Source: Niastella vici (GTDB taxonomy: Bacteria; Bacteroidota; Bacteroidia; Chitinophagales; Chitinophagaceae). Taken from it: 64,000 bases of DNA. Below the pieces are notes generated by a model. That model did no database searches, was not told the origin of the DNA, and worked only from the letters and a program-made list of their open reading frames with translations. Location: positions 272,547 through 336,546 of the forward strand of contig NZ_LVYD01000044.1 in assembly GCF_002077945.1 (NCBI RefSeq). Reading direction: 5' to 3'. Below are positions 47,999 through 56,498 of this stretch, piece by piece. Positions within the stretch are counted from its first letter, which is position 1. Every line of letters starts with the position of its first letter. Both the position numbers and the translations under genes were made by a program.

Positions 47999-50320
47999 AT
48001 GGGAAGGGCAAAGCTGTTATTGGCGCTCGTTAGTGCAGGCCTGGCTTCTTCATTCACAAATGCTCAACTGCCTGAAAGCGTAAACAAATTCCTGGAACCG
48101 CTGAATGGAATTGTTCAATACAATATTGAAACGTTTTCAGGGACCGATCTGGTAAGCAGAAGAACCTTTCCCGGAAACCAGTTGAACACCGGTTCAGCAG
48201 TGTGGGCATTGAACCTGGTAACGAAACCGGTACCGGGGCAACCGGATGCCATTGATGTAACCGCCGGTTTTACCTTGCAAAAGGGACAGGCAACGGCAAC
48301 AGCAGTGAGCATATCGATCGATTTCGGGCAATGGAGCCGCACCAATTATGTAATGGTGCCGGCCGTTGTTTATAACGGCAACCGGTACCGTTCAATTGGG
48401 AATGGCTATAACCCGCCGTATCCGAAAGATATGTTTTACAATCCGCAGGCGCCGCTTACCATTTCCAACAATCCACGTTTGTCAGTTGAGGAAGGAAAGC
48501 CGGCTGTAATTGAACTGCAAACCGGGAATGCCGCCACGCCGGCCATGTGCTTTTTAGCTGCAACCACAAAAAAAGGATTCATCCTGTTAACTGAACAACA
48601 AACGAAATTCGGGAACAGTGGTTTAACCATTTCCGAGAATGCCGCACAGGACAGCAGCCGCTTTGCGGTTTCTGCCCCGGCGGTACGGAAACTGGCGCCT
48701 GGCTTTGGCGATTTTCATAAGAGTGGTGATAAGGCCCCTGACTGGAATGCGGGGGATGCCGTTTCCATTCACTTCCGTTTGTATGTGTTCAACGCGCAAA
48801 ACATTCCCGCGCTGCTTGTAAAATTTAACCAGGTGCGCAAACAGGTAACAGGCCCTAACCAACCACGGAACCAGTTGCCTATGAGTAAATACCTGCAACT
48901 GGCCACCACCATTTGCAGCAATAATTTTGTTACGGTCCCTGTTGGCAGTTATTATTTGCCTGAAAATAATAAAGATTTTCAATTGGGCTGGGTAAGTGGC
49001 ATGATGAACAGTTACCCCATGCTGGCATTGAATAATGAAACAGAAAGAAAAAGGGTGGCGGCCGAGCTTGATTTCGTAGTGGCAAAGCTGCAGGGAAAGA
49101 GCGGTTATTTTTATGGTGGTATTAAGGCCGAAGGGGAACTAAGGGGCGATAAACCAAATCCATATTCAGTTCAGCTCACCGCCATGGTGCGAAAGAACAG
49201 CGATGCGCTGCTTTGGTTCATGAAACACTTCCTGCTCTTCAAAGAACAGGGGCACCAGGAGATGATAAAAGTTGAATGGGAAGAAGCTGCCAGAAGATTA
49301 GCCATGGCTTTTGTAAACACCTGGAAAAAGTATGGCGAGTTTGGTCAGTATATAGAACCGGAAACAGGGGAAGTAGCTGTCTTCAATTCAACCGCCGGCG
49401 CCATTGCACCCGCAGGTTTGGCCATTGCTGCTGACTATTTTAAACAACCTGCCTGGTTGCAGGTTGCCCGGGATGCTGCGAATTATTATTACAACCGCGA
49501 TGTAGTGAAGCAGGGGTTAACCGGTGGCGATTGCGGTGATATTTCGCAGGATGCCAACTCTGAAAGCGCTTATGGTTTTCTGGAATCGCTGATGGCGATG
49601 TATTACTATACCGGCGATAAAAGCTGGTTACAAAAAGCAGAAGTGCAGGCCGCGCTTTGCGCTACCTGGGCATTGTCTTATGATCCGGTGTTCCCGCCGA
49701 ACAGCGAGATCGGTAAATTACAATGTAAAATGGCCGGCGCTGTGTGGGCAAGCATACAAAATAAACATGCCGCGCCGGGTATTTGTACCGCATCAGGTGA
49801 TTACCTGTTCAGGTTATACCGGGCTACCGGCAATGCATTATATGCTGAGCTCATCAGGGATATACAGCATGCACATGCCGAAGCGGTGAATAGGCCGCCC
49901 GGTCATATTACCACCAACAATTTACCCGGTTCCAGCATGGAACGCATTCAACCCAGTGATGCAGAAGGCAAAGGAAGCATTGGTAATTTTATCAATACCC
50001 GCAATTCGTGGACGGAAACCAATGGCATGTTGATGGCGTTGGAACTGCCAGGTATTTATGTGCAAACAGATAAAAAGAAACTGGTTGTCTTCGATCATGT
50101 GGAAGTGCGGGTTATTAAAAGTGATAATAAGCAGTTGACGATTGAAATAAAAAATCCTACTGCTTACGATGCCAACGTGGCTGTTTTTGCCGAAACCGGT
50201 GCACAGGCTCAAAAGCCGCTGCCCTATACCGCATTTGTTCAATGGCCTAAGGTGGGCGTAAAGGCGGGTGAAACAAAACTGATTGGTATCAATACCAAAG
50301 GAAAGGTGGTTATTCAATAA
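47999..50320 (+). CDS. Unassigned secreted (alpha/alpha)-toroid protein
   Basis: The 773-residue protein has a signal peptide (to FTNAQ), an N-terminal beta-sandwich (about 25-285), then a long helical region (about 290-690) with repeated helix-hairpins, such as ESAYGFLESLMAMYYYTGDKS and ASGDYLFRLYRATGNALYAE. A short C-terminal beta domain ends in KGKVVIQ. This layout is that of six-hairpin glycosidases and some polysaccharide lyases. I cannot name a family. Acidic residues in GGDCGDISQDANSES (around 500-515) are candidates for catalysis. It sits between GH3 and GH43 genes with short spacers (21 and 14 bases), so it belongs to the same operon. Confidence 0.5.
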   Translation: MGRAKLLLALVSAGLASSFTNAQLPESVNKFLEPLNGIVQYNIETFSGTDLVSRRTFPGNQLNTGSAVWALNLVTKPVPGQPDAIDVTAGFTLQKGQATATAVSISIDFGQWSRTNYVMVPAVVYNGNRYRSIGNGYNPPYPKDMFYNPQAPLTISNNPRLSVEEGKPAVIELQTGNAATPAMCFLAATTKKGFILLTEQQTKFGNSGLTISENAAQDSSRFAVSAPAVRKLAPGFGDFHKSGDKAPDWNAGDAVSIHFRLYVFNAQNIPALLVKFNQVRKQVTGPNQPRNQLPMSKYLQLATTICSNNFVTVPVGSYYLPENNKDFQLGWVSGMMNSYPMLALNNETERKRVAAELDFVVAKLQGKSGYFYGGIKAEGELRGDKPNPYSVQLTAMVRKNSDALLWFMKHFLLFKEQGHQEMIKVEWEEAARRLAMAFVNTWKKYGEFGQYIEPETGEVAVFNSTAGAIAPAGLAIAADYFKQPAWLQVARDAANYYYNRDVVKQGLTGGDCGDISQDANSESAYGFLESLMAMYYYTGDKSWLQKAEVQAALCATWALSYDPVFPPNSEIGKLQCKMAGAVWASIQNKHAAPGICTASGDYLFRLYRATGNALYAELIRDIQHAHAEAVNRPPGHITTNNLPGSSMERIQPSDAEGKGSIGNFINTRNSWTETNGMLMALELPGIYVQTDKKKLVVFDHVEVRVIKSDNKQLTIEIKNPTAYDANVAVFAETGAQAQKPLPYTAFVQWPKVGVKAGETKLIGINTKGKVVIQ

Positions 50321-50334
50321 AACTGTTGTTACAA

Positions 50335-52026
50335 ATGAAGCGGTCCCTATTATGTTTGGCATTGTTGCTTGGGAAGGTGATGGCGCAAACACCAGTGAGC
50401 TTTTGTAATCCATTAAATTTAAATTACCGGTTTGGTTACGATACCCCATCTTATCGCGAGGCGGCTGACCCGGTAATACATTTGTTCAGGGGGAAATATT
50501 ATTTATACGCATCAAAATCGGGTGGGTACTGGTTTTCAGATGATCTGGTAAACTGGCATTACCGGCCCTGTAAAACCCTGCCGGTCGAAGAGTATGCGCC
50601 CACCGTTGAAACCATTCACGACACGGTATTCTTTATTGCCTCAGGCGGGGGCCACAAAATATTTTATAGCACCGATCCGCAGCAGGATAACTGGAGCACA
50701 TATAGCAGTACGTTTCCATTGAGTATGACAGACCCGGCATTGTTCTGCGATGACGATGGCCGGGTTTATTTTTATTATGGCTGTTCAAGCAAAGACCCCA
50801 TTCGCGGAGTTGAACTGAACCCATTAAAGCAATTCGATACTATTGGCAGCCCGGTGGTCCTGATCGGCCATCATTTCAATGAATATGGCTGGGAAGAACA
50901 TGGCGAATTGAACAATAATAAAAAAGATGGCTGGAACGAAGGCAGCTGGATGACGAAATACAACGGTAAATATTACCTGCAATATGCGGCTCCCGGCACC
51001 GAATTCAAGGTGTATGGCGATGGGGTATATGTTGCTGATAAACCGCTTGGGCCATTCCGTTATATGCCCAACAGCCCCTTTTCGTATAAGCCCCGGGGCT
51101 TTATCAATGGCGCAGGGCATGGAAGTACATTCAAAGATAAATATGGCAACTACTGGCATGTGGCTACCATGACCATTTCCGTGCGCCACATGTTTGAACG
51201 CCGTATTGGGTTGTTCCCCGCTTTTTTCGATAAGGAAGGCGAGCTCCATTGTTTAACGGCATTTGGCGACTATCCAATGACAATGCCTGCCCGCAAAATG
51301 AATTATGAAAAAGAAAGTTTGTTTGCGGGTTGGATGTTGCTCTCGTATAACAAGCCTGCCATTGCTTCCACATCAATCACGCAACATGCACCCGGACTGG
51401 CTTGCGATGAAGAGGTGCGCACCTGGTGGAGTGCGGCAAGTGGTGATCCCGGCGAATGGTTACAGGTAGATCTGCAAAAGAAGGGTTCGGTAAATGCCAT
51501 CCAGGTAAATTTTGCCGATGAGGGCGCCACACTAAAAGCGGGCGATCCCATAAAACCATACCGGTATAAAATTGACGTCTCTATAGATAGCCTTCATTGG
51601 AGCACGCTTGTTAATAAAACTAATAATACCGCAGACATAACCCATGATTATATAGTGTTGCCCAACCCAACTGTAGCCCGGTTTGTACGCATTACGGGTT
51701 TGCAGGTGCCTGATGGGAAATTCTCCCTGTCGGGCTTCAGAATATTTGGGAAAGGCGCTGGAAAAAAGCCAATGCCTGTGACGGGTATTGGCGTTTCCAG
51801 GGATAAGCGTGATAGCAGGCGGGCGCGGGTGAGCTGGCAACCGGTTAAAAACGCAACAGGTTATGTTGTTCATTTTGGCACCAAACGCAACAAGCTGTAT
51901 CATTCGGTAATGGTATACGACGATCATTTTCTCGACCTCACCGGATTAAACAGGGATGTGCCTTATTTCTTCAGTGTTGATGCATTCAATGAGAACGGGG
52001 TTACAAAGGGGCAGGCTGTACGATAA
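50335..52026 (+). CDS. GH43-like glycosidase with discoidin and Fn3 domains
   Basis: The 563-residue protein has a signal peptide (to KVMAQ) and a five-bladed propeller with the GH43 triad: base Asp45 in EAADPVIH, Asp133 in MTDPALF and acid Glu202 in NEGSWM. A discoidin-like domain (about 355-485: WLQVDLQKKGSVNAIQVNF; ARFVRITGLQV) and an Fn3 domain (about 490-563) follow. GH43 enzymes remove arabinose, xylose or galactose. The propeller is diverged from common arabinofuranosidases, so specificity is open. The ATG at 50335 is preferred to a TTG three codons upstream. It is the last gene of the 43212 operon. Confidence 0.87.
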   Translation: MKRSLLCLALLLGKVMAQTPVSFCNPLNLNYRFGYDTPSYREAADPVIHLFRGKYYLYASKSGGYWFSDDLVNWHYRPCKTLPVEEYAPTVETIHDTVFFIASGGGHKIFYSTDPQQDNWSTYSSTFPLSMTDPALFCDDDGRVYFYYGCSSKDPIRGVELNPLKQFDTIGSPVVLIGHHFNEYGWEEHGELNNNKKDGWNEGSWMTKYNGKYYLQYAAPGTEFKVYGDGVYVADKPLGPFRYMPNSPFSYKPRGFINGAGHGSTFKDKYGNYWHVATMTISVRHMFERRIGLFPAFFDKEGELHCLTAFGDYPMTMPARKMNYEKESLFAGWMLLSYNKPAIASTSITQHAPGLACDEEVRTWWSAASGDPGEWLQVDLQKKGSVNAIQVNFADEGATLKAGDPIKPYRYKIDVSIDSLHWSTLVNKTNNTADITHDYIVLPNPTVARFVRITGLQVPDGKFSLSGFRIFGKGAGKKPMPVTGIGVSRDKRDSRRARVSWQPVKNATGYVVHFGTKRNKLYHSVMVYDDHFLDLTGLNRDVPYFFSVDAFNENGVTKGQAVR

Positions 52027-52035
52027 TGGGGTAGG

Positions 52036-52100
52036 GTAAAATAGTAAGTAAAAAGATCAAAATAGGCGTTGTTTGCCCTTTTTGCCCTTACGAAATTTAT
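52036..52100 (+). promoter_or_regulatory. 21-bp direct-repeat promoter module, copy G
   Basis: AAAATAG at 52038-52044 and 52059-52065 are identical and 21 bp apart. After 25 bp, CGAAATTTAT (52091-52100) occupies the -7 position and is the weakest -7 match of the set. It precedes the sugar-metabolism operon starting at 52132. Confidence 0.65.
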
Positions 52101-52131
52101 CTTAACTTAAACACCCTAAGCGTTTGGACCT

Positions 52132-53043
52132 ATGTGCATGGAACGAGTTATATTAGGAACTGCAGCCCTGGGCGGTATTTGGGGCACTGTAAAGGAAGAA
52201 GCGGCTGTTGAAACAATGTTAGCAGCCCTGGAACTGGGTATTGGCGCCATCGATACCGCACCGGCCTATGGAGATGCTGAATTGTATATAGGAAAAGCCC
52301 TGCGGCAATGGAAAGGCAAGCCTCCCGTGATCAGTACAAAAGTGGGCAGGTTACGGGGCCTTTCAATAGATCAGGGTGCTTATGATTATACAGCCTATGG
52401 CATGCACCGTAGCCTTGAGCAAAGCCTTGTTAGAACGGGCGTAAATAAAATGGGCGTCGTTTTTTTGCATGACCCGGAACAACTGCGCGAGAACCAGGTT
52501 GAAAATGTACTGAAAGCCCTGGTGTCATTTAAAGAAAAAGGGTATACTGATAAAATAGGATTGGGCGGCAATGCGCCTGCCTGGTTCGATCGCTACATTC
52601 ATTCCGGTGTGTTTGATGTGGTGATGGAGTTTAATAAGTTAAATGCCTGCAATGCCTCTGCTTTAACCGAACACCTTCCGTTTTGTAACGAATACCAAAT
52701 TGACTATTACGCAGCCAGTTTATTGAACATGGGACTGCTGGGAAACTGTTACGATGCTTATACAACCAACCCGCCCGCCTGGTTAGATTATTCATTTGTT
52801 GAAGCAGCTAAAAAGATAAAAGTAATTGCCGATGCGCATTCAATTCCCCTTGCATCATTGGCTCACCGGTTTGTAATATCACTACCACAGCAATTTAAGC
52901 TGGTTATTGGTCCCCGCGACCTGGTACAGCTGTTGACCACCCTGAATGATTTTGCGGCAGGACCCCTGGATGAAAGTTTGGTACATGAAATATATAAATA
53001 CACTGTTGGAAATTTTTATTTAAATGAGCAGAATAGAAAATGA
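52132..53043 (+). CDS. Aldo-keto reductase, probable L-fucose-type dehydrogenase
   Basis: The cytoplasmic protein of 303 residues has the aldo-keto reductase tetrad: Asp41 and Tyr46 in DTAPAYGDAE, Lys70 in STKVGR and His113 in FLHDPE. It lacks a signal peptide. The overall pattern resembles the D-threo-aldose 1-dehydrogenase/L-fucose dehydrogenase group, which oxidises the free sugar to its lactone with NAD(P). The operon partners (enolase-superfamily protein, symporter, mutarotase) and two fucosidases nearby support a role in oxidative L-fucose use. This is inference, and other aldoses are possible. ATGs at codons 1 and 3 are both usable. The gene overlaps the next by 20 bases. Confidence 0.75.
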   Translation: MCMERVILGTAALGGIWGTVKEEAAVETMLAALELGIGAIDTAPAYGDAELYIGKALRQWKGKPPVISTKVGRLRGLSIDQGAYDYTAYGMHRSLEQSLVRTGVNKMGVVFLHDPEQLRENQVENVLKALVSFKEKGYTDKIGLGGNAPAWFDRYIHSGVFDVVMEFNKLNACNASALTEHLPFCNEYQIDYYAASLLNMGLLGNCYDAYTTNPPAWLDYSFVEAAKKIKVIADAHSIPLASLAHRFVISLPQQFKLVIGPRDLVQLLTTLNDFAAGPLDESLVHEIYKYTVGNFYLNEQNRK

Positions 53044-54196
53044 AACATTTAATATAACGAAAGTTTATCTGCGGGTGTTGGAACCTGCGCCGGCGGTTAT
53101 CCCATTTCAGGATTCTACGATGGGCCCCTTTAATACGTTCGGGTTGGCCATACTAACAATTGAAGATGAAGATGGATGCCAGGGCGAGTCGCCTGTTTAT
53201 GGATCGTATACGAATATCCTGGAAACCTGTTTGCTGCCAATACTGTTTTATTCAAAACATCTTACTTATACTGAATTATATAGAAAATTATATTGGTCGG
53301 TTCGCAATGAAGGCTTCCGCGGCCCGGCGGCGGCCCTGGTGGGGCAAATAGACATTGCCCTGCACGACCTGGCGGCCCGCAAAGCGGGAATACCTTTGCA
53401 TAAATACCTGGGCGCTATCCATAACGATGTAACGGTTTATGGCAGCGGCGGTGGTACAAACTATACGCTGCAGCAACTGGAAGCAGAGGTGGACTATTTT
53501 CTGCAGGCTGGTGTAGACTGTTACAAGATGAAAGTGGGAAAAGACCATGGCGCCAATATGCAGGAAGACGTTGAGCGGGTAAAGTTTGTGCGGAACCTGG
53601 TGGGAAAGAATATGAAGCTGGCAGTAGACGCCAATCAGATCTGGACCACAGAACAGGCGCTCCGGTTTGTAGAGATGACAGCGGCGGAAGACCTGGCCTG
53701 GTTTGAAGAACCCGTGCATTCAGCATCCTATGAGCAGATACAGCAGTTATGCAGCCGCACTAAAATGGTAATATCTTATGGAGAATCTGAACGGTCATCG
53801 AAAATGTTCCCCACACTGGCAAGCATGGGCGTTCAACACCTGCAACCAGTTCCCATGCATCTGGGTGGCGTAAAAGAATGGGTGGAGGTAAAAGACCTGG
53901 CCATTAATGCAAACCTTACTTTTTCTTCCGGCGGTTATTCCATGTATACTGCGTCACTGATGGCTACTGCACCCAAACATTGCCAGGTGGAGTATTTGTA
54001 TGCTATAATGGCCGGCCTGGAGCAATATTTTTACATCCGACCCCAATGGAAAAACGGAAAATTCATTCTGCCTGAAATTGACGGCATGCCGGTTCGCATC
54101 GATTGGAAATATTGTACAAACGAAAACAAGATCATCAGGTCACAAACCTGGACAAGCAAGAACGTGAAAGAATATCGTCCAAATGTATCGCTGTAA
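53024..54196 (+). CDS. Enolase-superfamily (mandelate racemase-like) protein, atypical active site
   Basis: The 390-residue protein has the capping domain (FNTFGLAILTIEDEDG) and barrel of the mandelate racemase/muconate-lactonising group. Lys168-x-Lys170 (CYKMKVGKD) and metal ligands Asp202 (VDANQ), Glu228 (WFEEP) and Glu254 (GESER) are present. The Asp-His dyad of the mandelate racemase subgroup is not: the QPD segment reads QPVPMHLGG, with Val276 at the Asp position, and the PHG segment reads FSSGG, with Ser302 at the His position. By context it would be a sugar-acid dehydratase such as L-fuconate dehydratase, but the missing dyad argues for a different mechanism or substrate. The start at 53024 overlaps the upstream gene. 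Confidence 0.75.
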   Translation: MSRIENETFNITKVYLRVLEPAPAVIPFQDSTMGPFNTFGLAILTIEDEDGCQGESPVYGSYTNILETCLLPILFYSKHLTYTELYRKLYWSVRNEGFRGPAAALVGQIDIALHDLAARKAGIPLHKYLGAIHNDVTVYGSGGGTNYTLQQLEAEVDYFLQAGVDCYKMKVGKDHGANMQEDVERVKFVRNLVGKNMKLAVDANQIWTTEQALRFVEMTAAEDLAWFEEPVHSASYEQIQQLCSRTKMVISYGESERSSKMFPTLASMGVQHLQPVPMHLGGVKEWVEVKDLAINANLTFSSGGYSMYTASLMATAPKHCQVEYLYAIMAGLEQYFYIRPQWKNGKFILPEIDGMPVRIDWKYCTNENKIIRSQTWTSKNVKEYRPNVSL

Positions 54197-54205
54197 TTTA
54201 TTCAT

Positions 54206-55765
54206 GTGAATGTAACCCTCACAACAGTTGACTATTTAGTCGTTCTGGGCTACGTTGTAGCACTTTTTATCATCGGATTTCTGCTGATCAGGAAAGGTGC
54301 ATCAGCTGATGCCGATATTTTTTTAGGAGGCCGCTCGCTGAAATGGTGGCAGATAGGCTTCTCCCTGTTTAGCGCCAATGCAGGTCCCATGATGCTGGTA
54401 GGGTTAGCCAGTATCGGATTTTCGCGGGGGGTAGTGGGTAGTAATTTCGAGTGGCTGGCCTGGATCTTCCTGCTGCTGCTGGCCATGTTCTTCCTGCCGC
54501 ATTACCTGGCCACCAGAATAAGTACCATGCCCCAGTTCCTGTTGGTGCGCTTCGGAAAACGTTCCTATAATTTCCTCGTTGTATACAGTCTTTTTTCCAT
54601 ACTGGTAGTATGGTTGGGCAGTGCTTTGTATGCGGGCGGGCTCATCATTTCTCAAATATTTGAATGGCCATTGATGCGGTCAGTAATATTGATCGCTTTA
54701 ATGGCGACCAGCATTACAACCGTTGGCGGCTTGAAAGCAGTGGTGCGAACCGGTGTCTTTCAGTCAATCATTATAATTGTATCGTCGGTGATACTCACCT
54801 ACATGGCCCTGCAAAAGATCGGCGGTGTGCATGCCTTTGTACATGCAGTGCCCGCTGATTACTGGCCATTGTTCCGTTCGGCATCAGACCCGGAGTATTC
54901 ATGGCTGGCGGTCGTATTGGGATACCCGGTAGTGGCCGTTTATTATTGGTGTACCGACCAAACGATCGTGCAAAAAGTGTTGGCGGCAAAAGACCTGAAG
55001 CAGGGCCAGTATGGCGCGCTTTTTATTGCCGCGCTTAAAATATTAATGCCGTTCATTTTTATTTTTCCGGGTATCATGTGTTTTGTGCTGTATAAAGATA
55101 TAGCCCAGCCTGATAATGCCTATATAACCCTGGTTAAACAGCTATTGCCACATGGTTTCCTCGGGTTGTGCGTAGCGGCGCTTATTGCCGCGCTTATCGA
55201 TACGGTTTCATCGGGATTGAATTCGTTCAGTACTGTATGTACGCTGGATGTGATAAGCCGGTTAAGGGCAATGGATGAAACCCGGAAAAGAAATACCGGA
55301 AAGCTGCTTACGCTTATTGGCGCTGTACTGGCTGTATTGATCGCTTACTTATACAGTCATTCCGGAAAAAGCTTTTTTGAATTAAGCCAGGGTCTGGTGT
55401 CTATTCTGGCGCCGCCCCTGTCGGTTGTTTTTCTGGCAGGTGTTTTATGGAAAAGGGCCAACAGTATGGCTGCAGATGTTGTACTTTATGGCGGTGGATC
55501 AATTTGTATGGCAGTAGGTGTTTGCCATGTGCTTAATTTGCCTTACAAAGGATTCTGGCCGCATTTTTTAATGTTGTCGGTTTATTTATTTGTGGGGCTT
55601 GCAGTGGTAATGGTATTGGTTACTTTATTTACAAAGCCCGGTGAAAATAAAAGCTTACCTTCTTTACTCGAAACGAACAGGAAAGCAGGGCATCAACCCC
55701 GCTCGGTATGGCTGGGCTGGCTGTTGTTGGCAATCGTAATGCTGTTCATTTATTTACTGTTTTAA
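54206..55765 (+). CDS. Sodium:solute symporter (SSS family), probable sugar importer
   Basis: The 519-residue integral membrane protein has about 13-14 hydrophobic segments and SSS features: FLGGRSLKWWQIGFSLFSAN near the N-terminus and CVAALIAALIDTVSSGLNSF around 330. It begins at GTG (54206), because the only ATG nearby (54204) runs straight into TGA. The spacer from the enolase-like gene is 9 bases, so it is in the same operon. It most likely brings the monosaccharide released by the fucosidases, or another sugar used by this operon, across the inner membrane with sodium. Exact substrate is inferred from context only. Confidence 0.9.
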   Translation: MNVTLTTVDYLVVLGYVVALFIIGFLLIRKGASADADIFLGGRSLKWWQIGFSLFSANAGPMMLVGLASIGFSRGVVGSNFEWLAWIFLLLLAMFFLPHYLATRISTMPQFLLVRFGKRSYNFLVVYSLFSILVVWLGSALYAGGLIISQIFEWPLMRSVILIALMATSITTVGGLKAVVRTGVFQSIIIIVSSVILTYMALQKIGGVHAFVHAVPADYWPLFRSASDPEYSWLAVVLGYPVVAVYYWCTDQTIVQKVLAAKDLKQGQYGALFIAALKILMPFIFIFPGIMCFVLYKDIAQPDNAYITLVKQLLPHGFLGLCVAALIAALIDTVSSGLNSFSTVCTLDVISRLRAMDETRKRNTGKLLTLIGAVLAVLIAYLYSHSGKSFFELSQGLVSILAPPLSVVFLAGVLWKRANSMAADVVLYGGGSICMAVGVCHVLNLPYKGFWPHFLMLSVYLFVGLAVVMVLVTLFTKPGENKSLPSLLETNRKAGHQPRSVWLGWLLLAIVMLFIYLLF

Positions 55766-55783
55766 TAAGAAATATTAATTGTC

Positions 55784-56221
55784 ATGAACCCGAAATTTAA
55801 TTGGTGCTTTGCGATGCTATTGTCTTTACTATTTGCGGGCTGTTTTCAAACAACTACCTCCAGCAAAACGGGGCCGGCGCTGGAAGAACGGGTATTTGTA
55901 GTGAACATCGCCGATGACGATATAAAGCTAAAGGAGTACCTGCAATATCATAAGCAGGTTTGGCCCGAGGTGGAAGCCGGTTTTAAAAAGGCCGGGTATA
56001 AAAAGATCGTCTTATACCGTTATGCAAATTTGCTGGTAATGACAATTACAGTGCCGGCAGGGGCCGATCTGAACAGCATGGGCAAAATTGCCGAAGGGTA
56101 TGATCCCAAATGCGCTGAATGGAATAAATTAATGAGTAATTACCAGGTTGGCGTTAAAGGAACGAAACCAGGTGAAACCTGGGTTGAAGCCACTTCGTTT
56201 TACTCATTTATCAATCAATAA
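55784..56221 (+). CDS. Lipoprotein with L-rhamnose/L-fucose mutarotase fold
   Basis: The 145-residue protein has a lipoprotein signal with lipobox LFAGC (Cys20). Residues 35-140 match the RhaM-type ferredoxin-like mutarotase family: EYLQYHKQVWPEVEAGFKKAG, with Tyr55 and His56 as likely active-site residues, YRYANLLVMTITV, and WNKLM and WVEATSFYS near the end. These enzymes interconvert alpha and beta anomers of 6-deoxy sugars. Relatives are normally cytoplasmic, so the lipid anchor places this one in the periplasm or on the outer membrane. There it could supply the anomer preferred by the symporter encoded 18 bases upstream. It is the last gene of the operon. Confidence 0.78.
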   Translation: MNPKFNWCFAMLLSLLFAGCFQTTTSSKTGPALEERVFVVNIADDDIKLKEYLQYHKQVWPEVEAGFKKAGYKKIVLYRYANLLVMTITVPAGADLNSMGKIAEGYDPKCAEWNKLMSNYQVGVKGTKPGETWVEATSFYSFINQ

Positions 56222-56263
56222 GCTGCAGTAAGCAATCGTTCTCCTATAATATTCATAATAGAG

Positions 56264-56307
56264 AAAAGCAACGGCCGTCAGATCACTTCTGATGGCCGTT
56301 GCTTTTT
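56264..56307. terminator. Long hairpin terminator after the sugar operon
   Basis: A 19-bp stem (56264-56282 with 56288-56306) contains AAAAGCAACGGCC and its complement, with one G-T pair and a five-base loop. The A-run and T-run ends make it usable in both directions. It closes the 52132-56221 operon. Confidence 0.85.
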
Positions 56308-56357
56308 CATTTATCATAACAGCTGCATAATGCTAAAGCAAAGATAGCATGGGTTAT

Positions 56358-56395
56358 AGTCAATTTGACTGTGGTTATGGGGTGTGTTATTTGTG
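56358..56395 (+). promoter_or_regulatory. Promoter with overlapping palindrome before susC
   Basis: TTTG (56364-56367), a 20-bp spacer and TATTTGTG (56388-56395) fit the Bacteroidota -33/-7 promoter. AGTCAATTTGACT (56358-56370) is a perfect 13-bp palindrome covering the -33 box, so a bound dimer would block or modify the promoter. The rest of the 278-base gap is AT-rich leader with no small gene seen. Confidence 0.55.
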
Positions 56396-56498
56396 ACATT
56401 TATGAAAATTTTAATAATGAAAATGTAATGTCAAAAAAGTAAACACACTTTTTGAATTTTTCTCGCCTGATTTTTCAAAAGACCAAAACAAACTAGTT

